Below, one piece after another: positions 41,336 to 48,097 of a stretch of 64,000 bases of DNA. The translations under genes were made by a program, and so were the position numbers. This DNA comes from PR03 sp031362725 (GTDB lineage Bacteria > Myxococcota_A > UBA9160 > PR03): contig JANLTC010000016.1 in NCBI GenBank assembly GCA_031362725.1, forward strand, positions 28,841 through 92,840. Reading direction: 5' to 3'. The number at the start of each line of letters is the position of its first letter. The stretch's first letter is position 1. A model generated the notes under the pieces. The model searched no databases, was not told the origin of the DNA, and saw only the letters and a program-made list of their open reading frames with translations.

Positions 41336-41926
41336 ATGTCGTTCATCAACTACGCATCACGAGAGATCAACTGCAAGGTCGTCTTCTACGGGCCCGGCCT
41401 GTGCGGGAAGACCACCAACCTGCAGTTCATCTATGCGAAGACGAACCCCGACCTGAAGGGAAAGATGATCTCGCTGGCGACGGAAACCGAGCGCACGCTG
41501 TTCTTCGACTTCCTGCCGCTCGCGCTCGGCCAGATCCGCGGCTTCAAGACCCGCTTTCATCTCTACACGGTTCCCGGTCAGGTCTTCTATGACGCGAGCC
41601 GCAAGCTGATCCTGAAGGGCGTGGACGGCGTGGTCTTCGTCGCGGACTCCCAGGTCGAGCGCATGGAGGCCAACCTCGAGAGCCTCGACAATCTGCGCGT
41701 GAACCTCGGCGAGCAGGGCTACGACCTCGCGAAGGTTCCCTACATCGTCCAGTACAACAAACGCGATCTGCCCAATGCGGCACCGCTCGATGAGATGCGC
41801 CGCTTGCTCAATCCGACCGGCGCGCCCGACTTCGAGGCTTGCGCGACCGTCGGCAAGGGCGTCTTCGAAACGCTGAAGGCCGTCGCGAAGGGCGTGCTCA
41901 CCGATCTGAAGCGCATGGCGCGCTGA
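41336..41926 (+). CDS. mglA: MglA small Ras-like GTPase
   Basis: 196 aa. 'VVFYGPGLCGKTTNLQFIYA' is G1; 'RFHLYTVPGQVFYDASRKLI' is the MglA-type G3 with TVPGQ in place of DxxG; 'YIVQYNKRDLPNA' is NKxD. This is the polarity switch protein of gliding and pilus motility in deltaproteobacteria, and is found in many bacteria that use it for polarity alone. Here it follows mglB and the recombination genes, an arrangement without motility genes nearby. Confidence 0.96.
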   Translation: MSFINYASREINCKVVFYGPGLCGKTTNLQFIYAKTNPDLKGKMISLATETERTLFFDFLPLALGQIRGFKTRFHLYTVPGQVFYDASRKLILKGVDGVVFVADSQVERMEANLESLDNLRVNLGEQGYDLAKVPYIVQYNKRDLPNAAPLDEMRRLLNPTGAPDFEACATVGKGVFETLKAVAKGVLTDLKRMAR

Positions 41927-42010
41927 GCGCGCCTGGCCCGCTGCATCATCTCGCATGGCGCGCAGGGTCGGCTGGATGGCTCGCTATTTTCGGCGGGATA
42001 GAATGCGGCG

Positions 42011-42814
42011 ATGCCCCACGCGCGCGTCGGCTCCCACGAGCTCCAATTCGAGATCCACGGCGAGGCGACGGGCACGCCGCTGCTGCTGATCGTCGGACTC
42101 GGCGGCTCGTCGCGCGGCTGGCACGCGCTGCAGGTCCCGGATTTCTCCGCGGCACATCGCACGATCACCTACGACCACCGCGGTGTCGGCGCGAGCCAGG
42201 ATCCGGGTGGCGCCTTCTCGATCGCCGATCTCGCCGATGACGCGGCCCGCCTGCTCGACGCCATCGGCATCGAATGCGCCCACGTACTCGGCGCGTTCCT
42301 CGGCGGCATGGTCGCCCAGGAGCTTGCGCTGCGACATCCAGCGCGTGTCGAGCGCGTCGTGCTGGTCGGCACCTACGCGCGCGCCGACGCGAAGCGCCGC
42401 ATGCTGCTCGAGAAATGGAAGGCGATGGTCGGACACGGCTTGCCACTCGCTGTGATTGCACAGGAGCGGATGCTCTGGACGCTTTCCGACGAGACGCTCG
42501 AACAGACCGACCTGATCGATCCGATGATGCAGGGATTCCTTCGCAACGCGATGCCGATGTCCGACGAGGTCTTCACCCGCCAGTGCGAAGCATGTCTCGC
42601 CCACGACGCCTCCGCGCGGCTCGCATCCCTCGCGCATCCCACCCTCGTCGTCTGCGGGCAAGAAGATCTGCTGACGCCGCCGCGGCTGCACCGCGCACTC
42701 GCAGCGGCGCTGCCGGACGCGCAACTCGTCACGATCCCGAACGCGGCACATCTGGTGATGGCCGAGGCGACCCGACGTTTCAACCAGACCGTTCTGCACT
42801 TCCTCGAAGCATGA
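42011..42814 (+). CDS. Alpha/beta hydrolase-fold protein lacking the nucleophile Ser
   Basis: A 267-aa protein. 'LLLIVGLGGSSRGWH' has the oxyanion HG-like start; 'TITYDHRGVGASQ' the next strand; 'HVLGAFLGGMVAQELALR' is the nucleophile elbow, but it reads G-A-F-L-G-G where family members have GxSxGG, so the Ser position is Phe (TTC). The acid in 'VVCGQEDLLTPP' and His in 'PNAAHLVMAEA' remain. It may be catalytically dead, or use another residue, or the TTC may be an error for TCC. Substrate not predictable. Confidence 0.82.
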   Translation: MPHARVGSHELQFEIHGEATGTPLLLIVGLGGSSRGWHALQVPDFSAAHRTITYDHRGVGASQDPGGAFSIADLADDAARLLDAIGIECAHVLGAFLGGMVAQELALRHPARVERVVLVGTYARADAKRRMLLEKWKAMVGHGLPLAVIAQERMLWTLSDETLEQTDLIDPMMQGFLRNAMPMSDEVFTRQCEACLAHDASARLASLAHPTLVVCGQEDLLTPPRLHRALAAALPDAQLVTIPNAAHLVMAEATRRFNQTVLHFLEA

Positions 42815-42827
42815 GCCCTGCGAGAGG

Positions 42828-42861
42828 ACCGCGCAGCGAGCCGACGGCGAGCGAAGTTCAT
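42828..42861 (-). repeat. repeat family A, reverse orientation
   Basis: 34 bases, including 'GCGCAGCGAGCCGACGG' and ending GAAGTTCAT, followed by CGGGC as in the copy at 957-990. It lies between the hydrolase and FMN reductase genes. Confidence 0.65.
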
Positions 42862-42905
42862 CGGGCGCGCGATGGGATGATTCACAACGTTCGTGGGGAA
42901 CCAGC

Positions 42906-43463
42906 GTGAGACTCTTTGCTCTTCCGGGATCTCGCCGCAAGGCGTCGCACAATCGCGCGCTGCTCGGCATCGCGGCCGCGATCGCCGAGAAGAACGGCGC
43001 GAGCGTCGACGTCGGCGAACTGCGCGACTTCGACATGCCGCTCTACGATGGCGACCTCGAGTCTTCGTCGGGCATGCCCGACGGCACGACGCGCCTCGCG
43101 GGGCGCATCGCGGCCGCCGACGGCCTGTTGATCGCGTCGCCTGAGTACAACTTCTCGGTGCCCGGCGTCCTGAAGAACGCGATCGACTGGCTGTCGCGTA
43201 CCAAGCCGATGCCACTGCGTGGAAAACGCGCGCTGCTGCTCTCGGCATCGCCGTCGCTGGTGGGCGGCAACCGCGGGCTCTGGGCGTTGCGCGTTCCGCT
43301 CGAGCTGCTCGGTGTGCACGTGTTCCCGGACATGTACTCGCTGGCACAGGCGCACGAGAAGCTCGACGCGAGCGCCGTCACCGATCCGGGTCTCGCGAAA
43401 TTCCTCGAATCGCTCGTGAAGCGCTTCGTGGAGGAAGTCCGGCTGCACGCGCGCACGGCGTAG
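42906..43463 (+). CDS. NADPH-dependent FMN reductase-like flavoprotein
   Basis: A 185-aa flavodoxin-fold protein from GTG 42906. 'PGSRRKASHNRALL' is the FMN phosphate loop; 'IASPEYNFSVPGVLKNAIDW' is the typical SPEYN motif; 'LLSASPSLVGGNRGLWALR' is the next strand. Such enzymes reduce FMN, quinones, azo dyes or chromate with NADPH. It stands between the hydrolase and the convergent ParB-like gene. Confidence 0.88.
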   Translation: MRLFALPGSRRKASHNRALLGIAAAIAEKNGASVDVGELRDFDMPLYDGDLESSSGMPDGTTRLAGRIAAADGLLIASPEYNFSVPGVLKNAIDWLSRTKPMPLRGKRALLLSASPSLVGGNRGLWALRVPLELLGVHVFPDMYSLAQAHEKLDASAVTDPGLAKFLESLVKRFVEEVRLHARTA

Positions 43464-43467
43464 CGCG

Positions 43468-44508
43468 CTACTCCGGATCCGCGGCGACAGCCGCGACCAG
43501 CGCCAGGTCCTGCTGCCGCACCGCCGCGGCGTCGAAGTTCCTGGCGGCACCGAGCATCCGCGTGAGTGCCTCCTGCACCGGCATCGGCGGCTTCGTCTCA
43601 CCCTTCTTGATCTTGTGGAAGCGCACCGGATTGCAGCGCGCCACCACGAACGTGCGCAGATACGGCGATCGAAACCCGCGCGCTTCCAGCGCGGCGACGA
43701 TCTTGCGCACTTCGGCGTCGATCGCGAGCAACCGCGAGGCGAAACCCTCGCGCTCGCGCAGGCTCGCCGCGAGCGAGCGGTCCGAGAAGCGATCGACCTT
43801 GCGCAGAAGCGGCGCGTACGCGCCCGCCGCGAAGCGGCTCTCCTGTTCGTATGCGACACCGAGCGTCAGCAGCTCCGCACTTTCGAACTGCGAAGTCCAG
43901 GCGCTCTCGAGCGCGCGTGGCTCGCGCTTCGCGATCGCGCGCGCCATCCGGATCACCTCGAGCGCACGGTCGCGCAGGTTGTGCGCCTTCTCGGTGTTGA
44001 GCGCGAGGATGCGGAACGCGAGCTGCTCGTCGGGCGATACCAGCGCCGTCACCTGTTTCAGTCCGAGCACCTTCGCCGCCGCCAGCCGATGGCGACCATT
44101 GGGCGTCCAGAAGCCGCCGCTTGCGCCGCGCACGACGATGATCGGATCGAGGAACGAGCCCGACTCGAGGATCTTCTGCGCGAGTCGCTTCGCGTGCGTC
44201 GGCGACAGATCGCGCTGGAACGGCGTCGGTTCGACGGCGTCGCGGGGGAACGACGCGAGCAGCATCGCCTTTCCCGACAGCGGCTCGCGATAGGCAGCGA
44301 GTGGCGCACCGCCGGCCGCGCGCACGTCCGCCACCAGCGACGCGACCTCGGGCGCATCGAACGCGAGCGCCAGCTCGGTCGCTTCGAGACCACGCGCCTC
44401 GCGCGCGGGTACGATCCGCTTGCGCGCGCTGGTCGCGCGTTTGTTCCCGCCCAAACGGCGCGCGCCACTCGCCTTCTTCGACGATCTCTTCGCTGCCACG
44501 CCCGGCAT
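43468..44508 (-). CDS. ParB/sulfiredoxin-like domain protein, non-canonical
   Basis: 346 aa. The basic, Lys-rich N-terminus ('KRSSKKASGARRLGGNKR') precedes a ParB-N-like domain: 'PFQRDLSPTHAKRLAQKILE', 'FLDPIIVVRGASGGFWTPNG' and 'RHRLAAAKVLGLKQVTALVS'. The N-G-R-H-R motif is the NTPase/CTP-binding-like signature of ParB-N (GERRxxA). No clear HTH-type ParB core and no ParA nearby, so it is probably not the chromosome partition protein. The second half is helical and unassigned. Such domains also occur in DNA-binding or DNA-modifying proteins. Confidence 0.75.
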   Translation of the reverse strand: MPGVAAKRSSKKASGARRLGGNKRATSARKRIVPAREARGLEATELALAFDAPEVASLVADVRAAGGAPLAAYREPLSGKAMLLASFPRDAVEPTPFQRDLSPTHAKRLAQKILESGSFLDPIIVVRGASGGFWTPNGRHRLAAAKVLGLKQVTALVSPDEQLAFRILALNTEKAHNLRDRALEVIRMARAIAKREPRALESAWTSQFESAELLTLGVAYEQESRFAAGAYAPLLRKVDRFSDRSLAASLREREGFASRLLAIDAEVRKIVAALEARGFRSPYLRTFVVARCNPVRFHKIKKGETKPPMPVQEALTRMLGAARNFDAAAVRQQDLALVAAVAADPE

Positions 44509-44536
44509 CCTAGCCGAGCCGCTCTAGACTCGGGCC

Positions 44537-45316
44537 ATGTCGCAATCCCACCTCGACGAGATCCGCGAGCAATTCACGCGTCAGGCCGACGCCTACGCGC
44601 AGATGGAGCAGACGCGCGACCAGCGCGCCCTCGACGCACTCGTGTCGATCGCGGACGTACGACCGGCCGACCGGGTCCTCGACGTCGCGTGCGGTCCCGG
44701 TTTCCTCACGCTGACCTTTGCCGCGCGCTGCGCCGAAGCCGTTGGAGTCGATGCAACCGCCACCTGGATCGCGCGCGCGAGCGGGGACGCCAAGCGCCGC
44801 GGACTTGCAAACGCGCGCTTCGAAGCGGGCGACGCCGGATCCCTTCCCTTCCCCGACGCGCGCTTCGACATCGTCGCGTGTCGCGCCGCCTTCCACCACT
44901 TCCCGAATCCCGCGCGCGTTCTGTCCGAGATGATGCGCGTCGCCGTGCCCGGTGGTCGCCTGCTGATCGCCGACATGCTCGGCAGCGAAGTCCCTGCCAT
45001 GGCGGCGCTGCACGACCAGATCGAGCGCCTCTGCGATCCGACCCACACGCGCGCGATCGCGGCTTCCGAGTTCGCGAGGCTCTTCGCCGAGGCGGGCCTC
45101 GAAGTCGCGCGCAACATCCCGACGACGGTCGGCTACGACGTCGAAGCGTGGATGACTCACGGCGGTCCGTGCGACGCAGATGCGCGGGAGATCATCCGGC
45201 TGCTCGAGTCGTCACGGATCGAGAATGCGGCCGATCTCGAAGTCGAGCGCGTCGACGGCCGGCTCCGCTTCCGCCACCGGATCGCGATCTTCGTCCTCCG
45301 CGTTCCCGAGCGCTGA
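44537..45316 (+). CDS. Class I SAM-dependent methyltransferase
   Basis: A 259-aa UbiE/type-11 methyltransferase. 'VLDVACGPGFLTLTFAARC' is motif I (DxxxGxG-like), 'ARFEAGDAGSLPFPDARFDI' motif II/post, 'VACRAAFHHFPNPARVLSEM' motif III region, 'VPGGRLLIADM' the next strand. A small-molecule (quinone, sterol or polyketide) substrate is usual. Its stop codon abuts that of the DUF2961 gene on the other strand with no gap. Confidence 0.88.
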   Translation: MSQSHLDEIREQFTRQADAYAQMEQTRDQRALDALVSIADVRPADRVLDVACGPGFLTLTFAARCAEAVGVDATATWIARASGDAKRRGLANARFEAGDAGSLPFPDARFDIVACRAAFHHFPNPARVLSEMMRVAVPGGRLLIADMLGSEVPAMAALHDQIERLCDPTHTRAIAASEFARLFAEAGLEVARNIPTTVGYDVEAWMTHGGPCDADAREIIRLLESSRIENAADLEVERVDGRLRFRHRIAIFVLRVPER

Positions 45317-46468
45317 CTACTCTTTCGCCAACTCCGGCGGATCGGGACGCGGCAACCGCTCGGCCAGCGGTGGCAGCGCGCGCAACGCTTCGCTGCGACC
45401 CTGCTGATACCAGTACGCAGTGCTCGAGTAATCGTTCGCGAGCGCATTGTCGTGGCCGGTCTCGATCGTCACACGGATCGCCTTCTCGAATCGGATCGGA
45501 TCCTCGATGTGGAAGCGGTACATCGAGTTCTTGCCGCCCCACGGCCACGCGGGCGTTCCGCTGTAGACGGTGAGTCCGTGGTACGGCGCGCAGTACTCCT
45601 GCTGCGGACAGAACGCGGTGTTGAAATAGTCTTCCGTGCCGGTGCCATGCAGGCGGGGCGGCCAACGCATGGCGCCCGCCGCGGGCGCCATGCCCGCCGG
45701 ATCCTCGAGGTCCTCGTCGACGAAGATCATGTCGTCGCCTTCGCCGTACCAGTCGTTGAGTTGACGCTCGAAGACGTCGACGTTGAGCACGCAGCCGACG
45801 TATTGCCCGCGACCGCGCACGTCGAGGATCGTGTAGTTGCGGGCCGCATCGAGATTCGGCTCCGCCCACGGGCCGGCGAGGCGCTTCTCGATCGTCGCGT
45901 AGTCCTCCGGCCCGTAGCCCTTCTCGCGCGCGGTGCCGGCTGCCTTCGGGATGCGATTCCACGATGCGTGGAATCGCGCGAGATCGCCGTCGAGACGCGG
46001 ATACTCCTCGTAGTCGATGTAGAAGAAGAAGATCCGCGTCCGCGCGCCCTGGTTCTCGATCTCGAAGCGCGCGCCCGCTGCGAACGGCATCGGGAGCCAG
46101 CAGTTCATGCCGCGCCCGTCCTGCGGGCTCATCTGCAGCGGCAGCGACACGAAGTTGCGGTGCAACCCAAAACCAATCCCGAAGAAGTCCCCGAGCGGCA
46201 CCTCGACGCTCGGCGTGGCCTCGCCGTCCCACCAGATGCGCAGCACCAGCCCGCACAACTCGTGTTCCTCGGGCGGGAACGCCATCGTCGTGACCCAGAT
46301 GTGCTTCACGCAGCCGGCGCCAGCGATCCGCCCGAGTTCGACGCCCGCCCCCGGCGGCACCAACACGAAGTCGCGATTCGCGCCGCTGCGATCCCATGAC
46401 GAGAGGCGGCGGCGCCTGAAATCCCGAAGTCGGGCGAGACTGGCCAGCGATCCGGTACCGAGCTGCAT
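45317..46468 (-). CDS. DUF2961 / glycoside hydrolase family 172-type protein
   Basis: A 383-aa protein of two jelly-roll beta domains. 'SSWDRSGANRDFVLVPPGAG' and 'GCVKHIWVTTMAFPPEEHEL' open the first; 'PLGDFFGIGFGLHRNFVSLP' is highly typical; 'HGTGTEDYFNTAFCPQQEYC' is the DUF2961 signature with an active-site-like Glu in GTEDYF. GH172 includes difructose-anhydride and D-arabinan-degrading enzymes. There is no obvious signal peptide, so it may act in the cytoplasm or be exported otherwise. Substrate unknown. Confidence 0.85.
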   Translation of the reverse strand: MQLGTGSLASLARLRDFRRRRLSSWDRSGANRDFVLVPPGAGVELGRIAGAGCVKHIWVTTMAFPPEEHELCGLVLRIWWDGEATPSVEVPLGDFFGIGFGLHRNFVSLPLQMSPQDGRGMNCWLPMPFAAGARFEIENQGARTRIFFFYIDYEEYPRLDGDLARFHASWNRIPKAAGTAREKGYGPEDYATIEKRLAGPWAEPNLDAARNYTILDVRGRGQYVGCVLNVDVFERQLNDWYGEGDDMIFVDEDLEDPAGMAPAAGAMRWPPRLHGTGTEDYFNTAFCPQQEYCAPYHGLTVYSGTPAWPWGGKNSMYRFHIEDPIRFEKAIRVTIETGHDNALANDYSSTAYWYQQGRSEALRALPPLAERLPRPDPPELAKE

Positions 46469-46554
46469 GGCGTCCTCAGCGATCGAATACGATGCGAGAC
46501 CCTACCGCAGCGGACACCGCGGTATGCTCCGGCAGCATCGCGAGGAGGAGCCTC

Positions 46555-47406
46555 ATGCGAATCCGTCGAGCGACACGAGTCCCTGGTTTCCTGGGTGGGG
46601 CGCTCTGGCTGCTGAACGCGGCGTGTGCCGGTGAGCACTCCGTGCCGGGCCTGCGCGCGCTGCTCGCCCCGTCGACATGTTCGAGCTATCTGACGGCAGT
46701 CGAGAGCAGCATGCGCTTCGACGCCGACCTCTCGACGCCGGGTGCGGCGCCGTCCCTGACCTTCGAGATGAACATCCCCGGCTTCGCGACGACGATCCTG
46801 CTCACGCGCCAGGTCGTACTCACGCTGCCGGCGGCCTTCGGCTTCGCGGGCTTCGATGCGTTGGGCGCGGGAGCGCAGATCGGCCAGTGGGACTTCGACT
46901 TCACGAATCCCAACAATGGCGTCTTCGATCCGATGAGCGCCTCCGGCTACGACTACCGCATTCCGAACTATGCGACCGGCGCGAACACGGCGTACGCAGA
47001 CACGCAACTGAACCAGAGCTACGACGCCGGCGTAGACTCGACCGGCGTCCATTCGATCGGTCCTGGCGGCGCGCATGTCTTCACGCTCACACTGCCGAGC
47101 GGCGGAACGAACAACAACGGCGCCGGCGGCAACTGCTCCTACTTCGACACCGACACGCGATTCGTGCTGAAGGCGGGCATCGTCCAGCTTCCGCAGACAC
47201 CGGGCAGTTACGACGTCTCGATCCTGGCGACCTCGATCGATCCCGATACCGGGGACGCGAACGACGGCGCCGGTCTGCCTCCGATCGTCTACCAGCGCAC
47301 GGTCCCGGTCTCGGTGCCCGAGCCGGGCGCGGTGGGGTTGGGCGTGGCGTCGATCGCGGTGCTGGCGGTGCTGACGCGGCGCCACACTACGCCGTCCGCA
47401 CGCTGA
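46555..47406 (+). CDS. Exported protein with PEP-CTERM sorting signal
   Basis: 283 aa from ATG 46555 behind a strong GAGGAGGAG site. Residues 1-25 are a signal peptide ('MRIRRATRVPGFLGGALWLL' then NAACAG). The middle is Asn/Gly/Thr-rich beta-type sequence ('SASGYDYRIPNYATGANTAY', 'SGGTNNNGAGGNCSYFDTDT'). The end reads 'VPVSVPEPGAVGLGVASIAV' followed by LAVLTRRH, the PEP motif, hydrophobic span and basic tail of PEP-CTERM proteins, which are processed by an exosortase and linked to extracellular polysaccharide. A start at 46492 is possible but lacks a signal and a good ribosome site. Its 3' end overlaps the opposing gene by 20 bases. Confidence 0.85.
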   Translation: MRIRRATRVPGFLGGALWLLNAACAGEHSVPGLRALLAPSTCSSYLTAVESSMRFDADLSTPGAAPSLTFEMNIPGFATTILLTRQVVLTLPAAFGFAGFDALGAGAQIGQWDFDFTNPNNGVFDPMSASGYDYRIPNYATGANTAYADTQLNQSYDAGVDSTGVHSIGPGGAHVFTLTLPSGGTNNNGAGGNCSYFDTDTRFVLKAGIVQLPQTPGSYDVSILATSIDPDTGDANDGAGLPPIVYQRTVPVSVPEPGAVGLGVASIAVLAVLTRRHTTPSAR

Positions 47407-48073
47407 GCTTCGAAAGCGCACCGGCGAGCGTCGGGTCGGCCTTCATCGCCGCGCGCAGCGTGCGCGCGTCGATTGTGCACTGCGAGCCGACGTAGATGCG
47501 GTTGTCGTAGTCGCGCACGCGCAGCACCAGCGGGTCGACGTAGAGCGAGCGCATCGCGCTGCGCACCGCGGGCGCCTCGTCGATGCTGTTCGACACCAGC
47601 ACACCACCCGCCGCGACGCGCTTCGCAGCGAGCGCCAGGTACGGGGTCGGCAGCCAATCCGGCTTGCGCACGTTGCGACCGCGCCCGACGAACACGTCCT
47701 CGATCACCAGATCGAAGCGGCGGCGCTCGCGCTCGAGCACCGCGCGCGCGTCCTCGCACACGACTTCGATGTCGAGCGCGTCGAGATCGAAATGGCGACG
47801 GGCGGCCTCCACGACGTCGCGATCGAACTCGACGCCCACCACGTGGGCGCGCGGGGCGACCCTGCGCACCATCCGCGCTGCGCTGCCGCCACCGAGTCCG
47901 AGGATCAGCACGCTGCGCCGACGCGCCGCTGGCAACGCCAGCAGCGGCGCCACCAGTGCATCCCACACGGAGCCGGTCGCTCGTCCGTCGCGCGGCCACC
48001 ACGACGCGAAGGTGCCGTCGATCAGCAGCGCGCGACCCTGCACCGACTCTCGAATGCGAATCCGTTTTTCCAT
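47387..48073 (-). CDS. Spermidine synthase-like methyltransferase-fold protein
   Basis: A 228-aa Rossmann-fold protein. 'SVLILGLGGGSAARMVRRVA' and 'HVVGVEFDRDVVEAARRHFD' match the spermidine synthase/SpeE group (GGG and the acidic ribose-binding residue); 'IEVVCEDARAVLERERRRFD' then 'LVIEDVFVGRG' follow. It lacks the N-terminal domain and tetramer arm of SpeE and the 'YHE' feature, so the aminopropyl transfer is unsure; many such proteins are unassigned methyltransferases. It is divergent from priA by only 24 bases. Confidence 0.78.
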   Translation of the reverse strand: MEKRIRIRESVQGRALLIDGTFASWWPRDGRATGSVWDALVAPLLALPAARRRSVLILGLGGGSAARMVRRVAPRAHVVGVEFDRDVVEAARRHFDLDALDIEVVCEDARAVLERERRRFDLVIEDVFVGRGRNVRKPDWLPTPYLALAAKRVAAGGVLVSNSIDEAPAVRSAMRSLYVDPLVLRVRDYDNRIYVGSQCTIDARTLRAAMKADPTLAGALSKLSVRTA

Positions 48074-48097
48074 CGCGCGGGACAGTACAATGCGATC

